Positions 17,870 through 27,755 of a stretch of 64,000 nucleotides of DNA are shown here, one piece after another. The position numbers and the translations under genes were made by a program. Position 1 is the stretch's first letter. Each line of letters starts with the position of its first letter. The notes beneath the pieces are model-generated. The model worked only from the letters and a program-made list of their open reading frames with translations. It ran no database searches and was not told where the DNA came from. The DNA is from JAXGQD01 sp040766665 (GTDB lineage: Bacteria > Bacillota > Clostridia > Saccharofermentanales > Fastidiosipilaceae), in the NCBI GenBank assembly GCA_040766665.1, contig JAXGQD010000005.1, positions 124,001 to 188,000 of the forward strand, in the 5' to 3' direction.

Positions 17870-18356
17870 ACGTGAAATCAGAGGGCTTTTTAAAGAACAG
17901 GACGTGATTTATACGCGGCAAAGAGCGGCCGTTTATGCCTATTTGCTTGGAACCTCTTTACCGCAAACCGCTGCGCAGATTGCAGCAGGTTTGGCTGCTG
18001 CACCGCAAGAGCAAGGGGCAAGCCGGAAAGCTGTAAAAAAGCAGGGTACAGGGCAGGGCGGGGAGAAGCTTTGGCTTTCCACCGTTTATCGTGCGCTTGA
18101 ACTATTTATCGAAAAGGGCTTGGTGAGTGAGCTGCGTTTGCCGCAGGGGGAGGCTTTGGCGTATTTTGCCACGGCCAATACACACCGACACTATGCGGTC
18201 TGCACGGCCTGTAATCGTATGTTTGACTTGACCCATTGCCCCATGGCTGATTTAGAGGCGGAACTACAGGAACAGGACTTTCAAATTGAAGCGCACCGCA
18301 TCGAAATATATGGACTTTGCGCCGCATGTACGAGGCTGAAATCCGCCCAAAACTAA
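17862..18356 (+). CDS. zur: Fur-family transcriptional regulator (Zur-like)
   Basis: A 164-residue metalloregulator starting at a GTG that overlaps the permease stop by 8 bases, with AAAGGGGG upstream. The winged-helix DNA-binding part contains TRQRAAVYAYL and LSTVYRALELF. The metal region contains HRHYAVCTAC and, near the end, GLCAACTRL, so both CxxC pairs of the structural zinc site are present. Between the DNA-binding helices is a low-complexity insert of about 20 residues rich in Gln, Lys and Gly. Placement with the ABC-3 importer and the palindrome at 16208-16224 suggests a zinc-responsive repressor. Fe or Mn sensing cannot be excluded. Confidence 0.88.
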   Translation: MDEREIRGLFKEQDVIYTRQRAAVYAYLLGTSLPQTAAQIAAGLAAAPQEQGASRKAVKKQGTGQGGEKLWLSTVYRALELFIEKGLVSELRLPQGEALAYFATANTHRHYAVCTACNRMFDLTHCPMADLEAELQEQDFQIEAHRIEIYGLCAACTRLKSAQN

Positions 18357-19969
18357 GCCTGGATGTCTAAAAGCTTAATTTGCGGATTGCGTTCCAGAGC
18401 CCAGTTAATCGCCCAATCTGATTCGAAGAGCAGTACGCAGGCTTCGTGTCTGTCGACAACCGGCATGGTGGTAGAGGTCAAATTGAGCTCCTCCAGGACC
18501 TGTGTATCGTAAAGCAATTTTCCGTCGATGCTGACCCAACGGGCAAAGCGGTAATTCAGCGTCGTTTGTAAAATATCGACATTGTACTCGGCCTTTAGGC
18601 GATGTTCCAAGACTTCAAACTGCAAGACGCCCACCACGCCGACCACATAAGTCTCGGTTCCGATGTTCGGTTGTTTATACAACTGCACGGCGCCTTCTTC
18701 CGAAAGCTGGTCCATGCCTTTAAGGAACTGTTTGCGTTTCATCGAATCTTTGGGCTGAATTCTGGCAAAATGTTCGGCGGGAAGATGGGAATATCGGCAA
18801 ACTCAATGTTGCTGCCGGGTGCACAGACTGTCACCAATGCGAAAGTTGCCGGGATCAAAGAGACCGATGATGTCACCGGCATAAGCTTCTTCAACTGATT
18901 TGTGCTCCTGCGCCAAAAATTGTTGAGGTTGTGCCAGGCGCAGATGCTCTTTTCTCGCGCATGTGTTTCACTTCCATATTCTTTTTTTGAAACATGCTTC
19001 GAGACGATACGCAGGAAAGCGATGCGATCCCGGTGATTGGGGCCCATGTTGGCCTGAATTTTGAAAACAAAACCACTGAAATCGGAAGAATCCGTATGAC
19101 TGCGCCGTTGTCGCCTCATGCGTGTACCGGGCGGCGGGAGCCATCTCCAAGAAGGCACGCAAGAAGTACTCCACACCGAAGTTGGTGATGGCGGAAGAAG
19201 ACGGGGTTAAGTCGCCATGTAAAAATGCGCTCCATCGAGAACTCTTCACCGGCGATATCTAATAACTCAATGTCCTCACCGAGTTTCGAGCGATAGTGGC
19301 TATCTAAATGAGCCTTGATACCTTCGTCAGCCAAAAAAGCAAAATTACTGCGGCTAATCTGCTCCGCGCCGTGTGCTTTCCTGTACGGTCGATATATAGC
19401 TCTACGCTTTCAGGGCGCAGGTATATACCCTGAAAATCGCCGTCCGTACCTGGATCGGCCAATTCATGGATAGAGAAAATACCCAAACTTTTTCCAGCTC
19501 ATCGAGCAATCAAAGGGGCTTTGGCCGCACGGTCCATCTGCCATTTAAAGGTAAAAATTGGAATATGGCGCATACGACAGACCTGGAAAAGCTTAATGGT
19601 CTGTGCTTCTACGCCTTTGGCACCGTCAATCAACATCACCGCCGCATCGGAAGCAAAGAGGGTGATACGTGTCTTCGGAGAAGTCCTGATGCCCGGAGTA
19701 TCAAGAATATTTGCAGTAGCCCATGTACTCAAATTGCATCACGGATGAAGTGACCGAGATACCACGTTGCTTCTCGATCTCCATCCAATCTGAAGTCGCT
19801 GACGGGAGGCTTTACGTGCTTTAACGGAACCGGCTAAATGAATGGCACCTCCGTAAAGTAGGAGTTTTTCGGTCATGGTGGTTTTTCCGGCGTCTGGGTG
19901 AGAAATAATGGCGAAAGTGCGCCTGCGCTGCACTTCCTTTTGTAGTTTTGCTAATGCGTCCTTAGACAT
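18353..19969 (-). pseudogene. prfC: Peptide chain release factor 3 (RF3), multiple frameshifts
   Basis: RF3 is the GTPase that recycles RF1 and RF2 from the ribosome. The protein can be followed from the ATG at 19969 (MSKDALAKLQKEVQRRRTFA, then SHPDAGKTTMTEKLLL as P-loop) through NILDTPG, LFASDAAVMLIDGAKGVEA, and to the C-terminal VVGVVGVLQFEVLEHRL and LLFESDWAINWALERNP. At least six indels break the reading frame, and the total span fits the usual length of about 530 residues. All recognisable motifs survive. The 3' end overlaps the Fur-family gene by 3 bases tail to tail. Confidence 0.85.
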
Positions 19970-21335
19970 CGCTTTCTCCTTTAGCGAGATAATCAGCAAA
20001 ACGCATCGCATTGCGCGAGTCATGCTGGCTTCATTGGCGGAATCGGCCAGGCGGACTTTTCCAAAGCGGTCATTTGCTCGGCATTGAGCTCTCGCCCCTG
20101 TTCTCTTAAAACATGTTTAATCAAGGCTAAATATTCCGTTTTATTAGGTGTGGTAAATCGTAAACGCAGACCGAAACGCTCTGCCAGGGAGAGGCGTTCG
20201 GAGCGCACGTCATTGGCGTAGAGAGCATTATCCGTGTCAACAAAATTCTCGCTCAGCAGGTGGCGGCGGTTGGATGTTACATAGATAAGGACATTATCAG
20301 CCTGGCGCAGGATGGAGCCGTCCAAAACATTCTTAAAGAGCGTAAAGTCTTCATTCATTTCGCTGTCAAAACTCAAATCATCAATAAAGATGATAAAGCG
20401 TAAAGAATAGTTGCGTAAAAGGCAAAAATTTGCGGTAGGGCAGCGAGTTGCTTTCGCCCCAATTCGATCATACGCAAATCGTTCTTGGCATACTGTTTAA
20501 TCATCAAACGGACGGAAGTCGACTTTCCGGTGCCACGGGCCGTAGAGCAGGGCATTTTCAGCGCTCTTGCCGGCCAGAAACGCTCGGTATTGCGCAGTTT
20601 CTGCAGTGTCGCCGTGTAATCATATAGACTCTCATCCTGTGTTTGTTGTTCGGCAGTTAAGGGTAAAAGCGGATGATTGGCATCATTTTGCCAATGAAAG
20701 ACACGATTGAAACAGAGCACACCACAGGCGTTGGCGGCGTGATAGTATGACAAAACTTTGGCTAAGCGTTGCCAGGATCGAGGCTCAGGCATCGCATCTT
20801 TAAAAAGATTAACGATTTTGTATGCTGAGTCTGAGAAAGCCAGTTGCTCTCGAAGCGCTGCGCTGCCGAAATGTTCAGGCCAGGTAGGCACGTTCTGCAA
20901 TTGTTGTAAAACCAGGGTGTTGCTTTCGGCAATTGCCCAAGAACGCAGCCGATCACTCAAATCATTCAGTGAAAAATTGGCCAAACTCTGTAATTCATTG
21001 AGATCCAAAGCAGCGACTTCGGTTAGCCATTTTCCGTAACTGTCATCGTGATGCTTCTCGGCAAAATAGCGCGAAAATGGATTGACGTTGTCAATAATCC
21101 GTAAAATCAAGTAATCCGACCAGATGAGCCCTTTAGAGTGTTGGATCATCATACGCAGGAAAGCAGAGGCGGCAGAAAAGCAGTCTTCGATGCGGCTTTC
21201 TTTAGCCAAAGTCTCAAAAAGCCGAGCAGCCTGACCCAAAATGGGATCTTCTCTTAATGATGCATAAATATGCAAGTTTTTAAATTTGAAATCCAAAGAC
21301 TTGTATAGAAATAAATCAGCCGTGTTCTGCGGCAT
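19962..21335 (-). pseudogene. DUF815 family AAA-type ATPase, frameshifted
   Basis: A P-loop ATPase of the DUF815 group, function unknown. The Walker A GTGKSTSV (near 20520-20540), the following RMIELGRK, and the characteristic NVLIYVTSNRRHLLSE of the C-terminal half are visible. Frames change near 20540-20600, near 20390 (loss of the FIDDLSFD segment across the break) and near 19990-20020. The final residues (ADYLAKGESDV) end at a TAA inside the prfC start region. The ATG at 21335 has GAGG upstream and is preferred over longer options. It is divergent from yebC. Confidence 0.75.
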
Positions 21336-21435
21336 CTGCCCAACCTCGTTTTCTCTTAAGAATTGGTCTATTGTACCACAATATGTCAGCGCATCTGTGC
21401 TAAAATCAAACATAAGTTGTACGAGGAGGAAAACT

Positions 21436-22161
21436 ATGTCCGGCCATTCAAAGTGGAATAATATTAAAAGAAAAAAAGGGGCCGCCGATGCTGAGCGGGG
21501 AAAAATTTTCACGAAAATCGGCAGAGAAATTCAGGTTGCAGTGAAATCCGGAGGTCCGGATCCCGATACCAATACAAAACTAAAAGATATTATCACGAAG
21601 GCGAAAAGCAACAATATGCCTAACGATAATATTCAACGCAGTATTAACAAAGCTTCCGGTGCTGGAGCAACGGAAAACTATGAAGAAATCGTCTATGAAG
21701 GCTATGGCCCCAGTGGTGTTGCCGTGATGGTCAGAACTTTAACCGATAACCGTAATCGCACCGCCGGTGAAATACGCCATACTTTTGACCGCAATGGCGG
21801 TAACCTGGGAACCAGTGGCTGTGTCGCTTTCATGTTTAGTGATAAGGGGCATCTGGCTATCCTCAGAGAAGCGTATGAAGACGAAGAGCAGGTGATGCTC
21901 GACGTATTAGAAGCCGGTGCCGAAGATTTTGAAGCAGGGGATGAGGTCTACGAGATTGTCACAGATGCTGCCGATTTCGAAAATGTACGCTCGGCCTTGG
22001 CAGCCAAGCAGTATCGTTTTGAAGCCGAAGGCATAGAACCCACTCCGGAAAATTGGGTTAGTGTTGCGGATGAAAAAACCAACGAGCAAATTGAAAAGCT
22101 AATTGATATGCTCGAGGACAATGATGACGTACAAGAGGTCTTCCACAACTGGGAAAGGTAA
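21436..22161 (+). CDS. YebC/PmpR family protein
   Basis: A 241-residue protein with the classic opening MSGHSKWNNIKRKKGAADA and the internal ANNMPNDNIQRSINKASG-like segment. YebC proteins have long been called transcriptional regulators; more recent work links them to relief of ribosome stalling. The length matches the family. GAGGAGG precedes the ATG at 21436, and earlier in-frame starts are rejected for lack of a ribosome site. The acidic domain at about residues 130-200 (DEEQVMLDVLEAGAEDFEAG) is typical. The next gene follows after 12 bases. Confidence 0.95.
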   Translation: MSGHSKWNNIKRKKGAADAERGKIFTKIGREIQVAVKSGGPDPDTNTKLKDIITKAKSNNMPNDNIQRSINKASGAGATENYEEIVYEGYGPSGVAVMVRTLTDNRNRTAGEIRHTFDRNGGNLGTSGCVAFMFSDKGHLAILREAYEDEEQVMLDVLEAGAEDFEAGDEVYEIVTDAADFENVRSALAAKQYRFEAEGIEPTPENWVSVADEKTNEQIEKLIDMLEDNDDVQEVFHNWER

Positions 22162-22173
22162 GCGGCTGTTTTA

Positions 22174-23331
22174 GTGGCTTTGTCTTTGAAATGGTGGCAA
22201 AAACGTAAAAAACAGTCGCCTGAAATTGATCAGAGCGACCCTGTTAAAGCGCTTAAAAATCTCCAATGGAAGATTGATGAACAGGAGAAGGGGCAGCAAC
22301 GGCCGGAAGGCACGGCGGATTTTGCCACATACCTTAGTGAAGAACGCCGCAGTGAAAAATTCAGCCCTCTGGACCGCTTTCAGACTGCTGTTGAGAATCG
22401 TCAGATCCTCGACCAAAGTAAGATGGATGAAGCACTACGCGATGTCTTGAAACTCATCGCTGTTGTGGCCTTTGTGGGGCCTAGCGGTACCGGTAAGAGT
22501 ACCCGTGCCATCAGTGTTGCCAGAAACAATCACATCAATTATCTCATTGATGACGGACTCTTAATTAACGGCTCTCGCATCGTAGCCGGCACCTCAGCGA
22601 AGCGGGCCAAAACGAAAATCGAATCCGTGCGTCAAGCCTTGTTTATGGACAATACACGTGCGGCCAATATGCGTCGCGCCCTGGCAGAGCATAAACCCAC
22701 CACCTTGATGATTTTAGGCACCTCGGATTCTATGCTGAGTAAGATTTGTGCCGCGCTCTGGCTGAATCCCCCCTCCATGCTGATTCGCATAGAAGATGTC
22801 AGCACCGAAGAAGAACGGCGCATGGCCAAGCATACCCGCATCAGCGAAGGGCAGCACACCATACCCGTACCCAGCATGGAAATTAAGCATGAGTTTTCCG
22901 GCTATTTTGCTGATCCGTTAGGGCGCTTACGTAAGAGGCTCGACCGCGAAAGAGGGGTGGATACCTTACTAACCGAGGGTGAGCGTACCGTCGTGCGCCC
23001 CAGCTTCTCAGGGCTTGGCACCTATTCCATGTCGGATGAAGCCATGAGTAATATGATTGCACTCATCGTGGAACGTATTCCCGGGGTCGCGGAGATGCTC
23101 AGTTGTAAGATAAGTAAAGAAGTCTACGGGTCATCATCAGCCTGCAATTGGCACTCTTTTTCGGCTACAACGCGCAGGAAGTGTTGAGCCGGGTCAATAC
23201 TGTTAAGCAAACTGGTTGAAGAATACACATCAATTAACGTATTGGCAGTCAATGTCAGAGCAATCCGTTTGGTGCAAGCGAGTAAAAACCGCAGGACGAT
23301 AAAAACCTGCTGGCGGTGGGAGATGAGGTGA
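22174..23331 (+). pseudogene. P-loop NTPase with C-terminal Asp23/Gls24-like domain, frameshifted
   Basis: Two parts are seen. Residues about 95-240 form a P-loop domain with Walker A FVGPSGTGKSTRA. A C-terminal stretch resembles the Asp23/Gls24 alkaline-shock fold: MSDEAMSNMIALIVERIPGV, KISKEVYG, then in another frame ISLQLALFFGYNAQEVL and INVLAVNVRAIRLVQ. Frame changes fall at about 23125-23150 and 23190-23215. The product would be about 380 residues. The start is GTG or TTG near 22174 without a clear ribosome site, 12 bases after yebC. The N-terminal 60 residues are highly charged. The fusion is unusual and its function unknown. Confidence 0.6.
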
Positions 23332-24077
23332 GTGTGCGTAGCTGAGACCATTTATACCATTCCCTAAACGATGCTTTTGATCAGCCGGACAGCTGCCCGC
23401 TATGCTATCTTGAGCAGGCATACGCGCAGGACCTGGAGCGTTACTATTTGGGACCGGCTTTGATGGAACCTTCTGTGCGCAAGCAGACAAACACTCAAGG
23501 TTTTTGTCAGGCTCACTTCCATCGCTTATTGCGTTCCAATCAGAACAGACTGGGATTGGCCTTGATTCTACAAACACATCTGGCAGAAAAACAAGCAAAG
23601 CTACCGAAACTGCTTGCACAGTTGCGTGATGCCTCTGCCAAACGCGGCCTGTTTCGTGACAATGCTGATATAAAAGAAAAAATACTGGCAGCAATAAATA
23701 ATGAAGAAAGCTGTTTGTTTTGCCAGGCTCTGGACGAACGCATGCAACAATATTATCATTCGCTTGTGTATTTATATGAAAACGATAGCGAGTTTAAAGA
23801 TAAATATGCCCGACATCAAGCACTGTGTCTGTCGCACTCAGCTAAGTTGTTAATCAAGGCTGCTGTGAAGATGAAAGCTGCCACGTCGGAGCAGTTTATG
23901 CGAGAAATCATAAACGCACAGGAAGCGCAGAGTCAAAAATTAGCCAAAGATCTACAGTGGTATCTTGATAAACATGATTACCGCAATCACAGTGCGGATT
24001 GGGGAGAAAGTAAAGAAGCTTCCCGAAAAACAATCAATCTGTTATTGGGGGAGGAAGTGCATGAAAGCAGGGAATAA
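23332..24077 (+). pseudogene. DUF6062 family protein, one frameshift
   Basis: About 245 residues of a family I know as DUF6062 in Clostridia, with no known function. The N-terminal ETIYTIP, then LNDAFDQPDSCPLCYLEQ carrying a CxxC pair, YYLGPALMEPSVR and GFCQAHFHRLL, then a second cysteine pair in ESCLFCQAL with CLSHS downstream. The repeated C-x2-C plus C/H pattern suggests a metal site. The frame breaks at about 23368-23370, in a CCC run. The GTG at 23332 directly follows the previous stop. It overlaps the next gene by 17 bases, so the three genes look like one operon. Confidence 0.68.
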
Positions 24078-24483
24078 AGCCTCTCTGGATTTAAAAAATG
24101 TCAGCATGATAGAAACCGAACTGACCATTAATCCCAAGGGCTCGGTCAAGCTTTCGATTGACCTTGAAAAACGTTTATTGAAATGGCAGGAATCCAATCG
24201 CTGGAACCGCAACTTCACGCGCACTTTGAGCCTCCTGGAAATTAAAGAAATTAAGAACTTTATGGAAAAACAGGATTTTTCCTCATGGCCTGAGGCGAAA
24301 AGCAAGCGCGGGACAGCTAAGAAAGAAAGCGATTTTCAGAGCATTTGGAGCCTGAGGATTTATGGTGCAGAGCGCCAAGTGCTCTTTGCTTACTTAATGC
24401 ATGATGACAATCCGGCTTTCTTCCAAAAGTTTTGTGATGGTATCAGTATGTTCTGCCGTCAAACCTTCTCAGTATCCGATTAA
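24061..24483 (+). CDS. Hypothetical protein, 140 residues
   Basis: A small soluble protein starting at an ATG with a GGGGGAGG site upstream, inside the end of the DUF6062 gene. I do not recognise a family. It begins MKAGNKASLDLKNVSMIETE, and is basic in the middle with alternating hydrophobic residues (SVKLSIDLEKRLLKW). No cysteine motif or membrane segment is apparent. It is probably the last gene of the operon that starts at yebC or at the P-loop gene, since the following gene is convergent 6 bases away. Confidence 0.6.
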   Translation: MKAGNKASLDLKNVSMIETELTINPKGSVKLSIDLEKRLLKWQESNRWNRNFTRTLSLLEIKEIKNFMEKQDFSSWPEAKSKRGTAKKESDFQSIWSLRIYGAERQVLFAYLMHDDNPAFFQKFCDGISMFCRQTFSVSD

Positions 24484-24489
24484 TAAGTG

Positions 24490-25197
24490 CTATTGATGCG
24501 ATTCCGGTCTGATGATTTCATACAAAGCCGTTGCACTTTGTTTCTGACGTTGAAACAGTTCAACGAGAGCCTTACTGTCCTTGATCCGTTCATGGAAGAT
24601 TAATCCGCTGCGTCCCAAATCCTGTAACTGATGGTAATCCGAACCGGCAGTAGCCAAGGTACCGCTGGCCTTTTGTAAAGCTTCGGCTAATTCATTATGG
24701 TTTTCAGAGCGCAGATTGGCGTTGAGGATTTCATAACCGTCAACTTCTGCTGCAGGGACAGGTCGGCAAAAGGCTCGGTAAGGATGGGCTTGGAATATCA
24801 GTAAACCGTTTTGCTCAGCCAGTGTTTTAAACTCCGCCGGGCTTAGCTCATATAATCGCGGGTGATCATAGAGAAATTCATCGTCAATCCCATAGACTAA
24901 AAAATCGTTATAGATATCGTTGCTAAAGCGAATTTCCATTCCCAGGATGACGTCAAGGTCATATGCTTGCGCCAAACGTAGGGCTTTGCGGTAGGAGCTC
25001 AAATATTGGTCTATTTTATCCTGCCAGGCGCGCATGGGCATGCGTTCAAACACAAAGTTGATGTAATGATTTGTGATACAGATGCCTTGATAAGCCGCTG
25101 CGGCGTGGTCGCGTAAAATGATTTCCGTCGGAACTTTGGCACACCAGCCGAATTCGCCTGTGTGACAGTGCATTTCATATTTATAGTCTTTTTTCAT
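24490..25197 (-). CDS. PHP domain phosphoesterase
   Basis: A 235-residue protein with PHP-family metal motifs in order: HCHTGEFGWC near the N-terminus, ITNHYIN, GMEIRFS, QAHPYR and TAGSDYHQ near residue 195. PHP proteins hydrolyse phosphate esters (histidinol phosphate, nucleotides, phosphosugars); the substrate here is unknown. There is no polymerase or other fused domain. A second, related PHP gene is at 55397-56272, which shares the HCHC/H opening but is not obviously a close paralogue. It stands alone between convergent and divergent neighbours. Confidence 0.85.
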   Translation of the reverse strand: MKKDYKYEMHCHTGEFGWCAKVPTEIILRDHAAAAYQGICITNHYINFVFERMPMRAWQDKIDQYLSSYRKALRLAQAYDLDVILGMEIRFSNDIYNDFLVYGIDDEFLYDHPRLYELSPAEFKTLAEQNGLLIFQAHPYRAFCRPVPAAEVDGYEILNANLRSENHNELAEALQKASGTLATAGSDYHQLQDLGRSGLIFHERIKDSKALVELFQRQKQSATALYEIIRPESHQ

Positions 25198-25319
25198 TGC
25201 TGTGATTCAGCCTCCGCGGCCCATTATAACACGCAACTTCGTTTTGCCTTTCTGATACGTTTATCCACGAAAATATTTCTTCCGGAATCTGAGTATCCGC
25301 TCAACATATGATTCTTATA

Positions 25320-25328
25320 TGATACAAT
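25320..25328 (+). promoter_or_regulatory. Extended -10 promoter element
   Basis: TGATACAAT is an extended -10 (TGnTATAAT type) lying 27 bases before the ATG at 25355. No good -35 is seen, as is common with extended -10 promoters. Confidence 0.4.
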
Positions 25329-25354
25329 CGAAACAGAGCATTTCGGAGGGTTTT

Positions 25355-25696
25355 ATGGCGACTGTAGTGGTGCAATTAGATAAGAAATTCAACTCAAATA
25401 AAGCAATGGTAAAGCGACTGAAAGTCGAAATTAATATGTTGCATCGTTTGAAAGTCGCCGCCGCTAAAGTGGTTCATGGAAGCAGTCAGGATGTGAATCT
25501 GCAGGAGTCCCGCTTGCTCTGTCGGCAGGTTTTACACGAATTGCTGTCGCAGGGTGAAATTAAGGCGATGTGTATCGGTGAACATTTCGGTCCTTTCGAA
25601 AATGACGGACAAGCCATTGCTGCATTAGTGCCCTCATTGCGCACGGATCCGGATTGGTCGCGTCACGATGACAGTTTTGTCATGATTGTCCTATAA
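25355..25696 (+). CDS. Hypothetical protein, 113 residues
   Basis: Starts at an ATG with CGGAGGG upstream. The first half is basic and helical (KAMVKRLKVEINMLHRLKV), the second more acidic (GEHFGPFENDGQAIAALVP). I recognise no family and see no membrane helix or metal motif. It is followed after 23 bases by a uracil-DNA glycosylase gene and probably shares its transcript, but the context does not suggest a role. Confidence 0.6.
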   Translation: MATVVVQLDKKFNSNKAMVKRLKVEINMLHRLKVAAAKVVHGSSQDVNLQESRLLCRQVLHELLSQGEIKAMCIGEHFGPFENDGQAIAALVPSLRTDPDWSRHDDSFVMIVL

Positions 25697-25719
25697 ATTT
25701 TTGAGAATTAGGTGAAAGA

Positions 25720-26316
25720 TTGAGTAGAGATTGGGAGCAATTTGTTCAGGCTTGTCAAGCCTGTGAGCAATGTCGTTTAGCTGATACAAGGAATCATGTG
25801 GTCATTTCCAGAGGAGCCAGACCGGCGCCTTTAGTATTAATCGGGGAGGGACCGGGTGCGGAAGAAGATGCCCAAGGTCTACCATTTGTCGGACGCTCAG
25901 GGAAACTATTAAATTATTTGCTGCAAGCCCATGGCTTAAGTGAAGAACATTATCATATCTGTAATATCGTCAAATGCAGACCTCCGGAAAACCGTAAACC
26001 AAGCAGGGAAGAAGCCGCTGCCTGTCGGCCCTTATTGGATGAACAACTCCGTTTTGTAGGTGCCAAAGTGGCTCTGCTCCTTGGGGCGACAGCCTATAAT
26101 TACTTCTGCGAGAACGATGAGCCGATCAGTAAAGCCCGTGGACGTTTTATCGAAACACGAGGCATGTTTGTACTACCGAGTTTTCATCCTGCCTATATCC
26201 TGCGTAACAATAATATGCGTATACATCTCTGGAACGATATTGAAGCGGCCAGAAAGAAGCTGGAAACACTCGGTTTATTGCCAGAGTTAACGTTTGTCCC
26301 TGATTTTCAAAGCTAA
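25720..26316 (+). CDS. Uracil-DNA glycosylase, family 4 (Fe-S)
   Basis: A 198-residue DNA repair enzyme that removes uracil from DNA. Motif 1 is GEGPGAEEDAQGLPFVGRSG, and the closing motif is PSFHPAYILR. Four cysteines fit the iron-sulfur cluster of family 4: ACEQC at residues about 11-14, VKCRPPENR and AACRP. The start is a TTG at 25720 with AGGTGAAAGA upstream; the sequence SRDWEQF follows as in relatives. The family is widespread in anaerobes and thermophiles. The end overlaps the convergent GDPD gene by 30 bases. Confidence 0.93.
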   Translation: MSRDWEQFVQACQACEQCRLADTRNHVVISRGARPAPLVLIGEGPGAEEDAQGLPFVGRSGKLLNYLLQAHGLSEEHYHICNIVKCRPPENRKPSREEAAACRPLLDEQLRFVGAKVALLLGATAYNYFCENDEPISKARGRFIETRGMFVLPSFHPAYILRNNNMRIHLWNDIEAARKKLETLGLLPELTFVPDFQS

Positions 26317-27028
26317 AGCCGGATTATTGGTGATGATGGCGTCGATTTTACGCCAGAGTAAGAGCCTGATAAAAAACGGGTGGTCCACGGTCCAACTGTG
26401 CATGGCCAATTTTTTTCTTAAACGATTTAAATAAAATGGCAAAAAAAGCAGGGCATAATGTGGATGCAAAGCTCTGGCGTGACAGCTCTGTGCAATTTGG
26501 CCGGGATTTTAAGCGCTTGCTGAATAGAAAACCTAGTTGTAACTCGGCATCCAATGCATAAAGTTCCCGCAGGCTTTTCGGGTTAAAGGAAGAGAACCAG
26601 AGCCGCGTTTTGGGAAAGGCTGTTTTTTCGCAGAGCGCCAAAACCTTTTGGCATATTTCCGGATAGTCAATGATGTCCGTTTTTAATTCTATATTAATCA
26701 GCAACCGAGTATCTTTAAACCGCAACAAGACTTCTTCCAAACTGACCGGGTGATAAATCCGGTCAGTAAAAGTAAAGGGTAAATTATAAGTTTGCATTTC
26801 AGACCAGAGAAAATCCTGCACGCGCCCCACATGTTTGCCCAGCGAAGTGCGGTCAAAGGTCTCGTCATGGATTACGACCGGTACACCGTCTTTACTGAGA
26901 TGAACGTCTAATTCAATGCCGTCAGCCCCAATTTCATACGCCCGCTCAAATGCAGCCATGCTGTTTTCTGCGCGGTCAAAGGCGGAACCGCGATGCGCCC
27001 AGATTTGCGTTTTTAGTGCTTTTTTCAA
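26287..27028 (-). pseudogene. Glycerophosphodiester phosphodiesterase family, frameshifted
   Basis: A GDPD-type TIM-barrel enzyme that cleaves glycerophosphodiesters to glycerol-3-phosphate and an alcohol. Conserved residues are seen in WAHRGSAFDRAENSMAAF, GADGIELDVHLSKDG and VVIHDE. The last 60 residues (AMHSWTVDHP, AIITNNPA) are in another frame; the break is at about 26470-26520. The TTG at 27028 is preferred as start, with GTAAGGTTGG upstream. The typical length of about 245 residues is regained when the frames are joined. It follows ccdA by 19 bases on the same strand. Confidence 0.8.
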
Positions 27029-27047
27029 GATTCCAACCTTACCCACA

Positions 27048-27755
27048 TCAGTTAAACAAACCCATATACCAACCTTGTAAATCAAAGAGCATGGCGACAC
27101 CCAAAAGGATGAGGAGCAAACCGCTGATTATTCTGACGACCCGGGCGTGTCGCTTCAGGAAGCCAAAGAGGCCGCGCAATCTTTCGAAAAGAATAGAGGT
27201 GACCAAAAAGGGCAGACCCAAACCCATGGCAAAAACAAACAACATACCCATACCCTCGAAAACGGTACTACGGTTGGCTGCAAGCGTTAAAGCGGAAGCC
27301 AGGAAAGTTCCGACACAGGGCAGCCAGGTCGTGGAGAAGGCGAGTCCGAAGAGAAAACTGCGCAATACCCCACCTTCGTGCTTCGTTTCTGCTTTCTGTT
27401 TTCTGTTTTTAAAGACTTGTACACGGAAACGCTCGGGAAGGTGAATGAGATCCAAATAATAAATACCGATTAGTATCATGATGACTGCCGATATGATGCG
27501 TATAGAGCTTAGATGTTTATTAAGATAAGAGCCTATACCGGTTGCAACAGCCCCGAGCAAGACAAACACGAGCGTAAAACCCAGCACAAAGGCTAAGGTA
27601 TTCAAGATACGGCGTCGAATACGGTTTTTCACCTCAGATTCATTAGCCGCAGTCTGATCACCACCTAAGTAAACGAGATAAATCGGTACCATGGGTAAAA
27701 TACAAGGGGATATAAAAGCCAAGACCCCTTCTAAAAAAAGTAAAAGTAATACCAC
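27048..27755 (-). CDS. ccdA: CcdA/DsbD-type thiol-redox membrane protein
   Basis: A 235-residue protein with six hydrophobic helices. The two redox cysteines typical of CcdA are seen in FISPCILPMVPIYL (first helix) and TWLPCVGTFLAS (fourth helix). CcdA passes reducing power from cytoplasmic thioredoxin across the membrane to an extracellular thioredoxin-like protein. The partner is encoded directly upstream, ending one base before this GTG start, so the two are surely coupled. No cytochrome c genes are seen nearby, so general repair of extracellular thiols or a peroxiredoxin-like pathway is as likely. Confidence 0.9.
   Translation of the reverse strand: MVLLLLFLEGVLAFISPCILPMVPIYLVYLGGDQTAANESEVKNRIRRRILNTLAFVLGFTLVFVLLGAVATGIGSYLNKHLSSIRIISAVIMILIGIYYLDLIHLPERFRVQVFKNRKQKAETKHEGGVLRSFLFGLAFSTTWLPCVGTFLASALTLAANRSTVFEGMGMLFVFAMGLGLPFLVTSILFERLRGLFGFLKRHARVVRIISGLLLILLGVAMLFDLQGWYMGLFN

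Noticed and set aside
18353..19969. Programmed frameshifting in a release factor gene
   Set aside because: Programmed shifting is known for prfB, not prfC, and six or more shifts at non-slippery places cannot be programmed.
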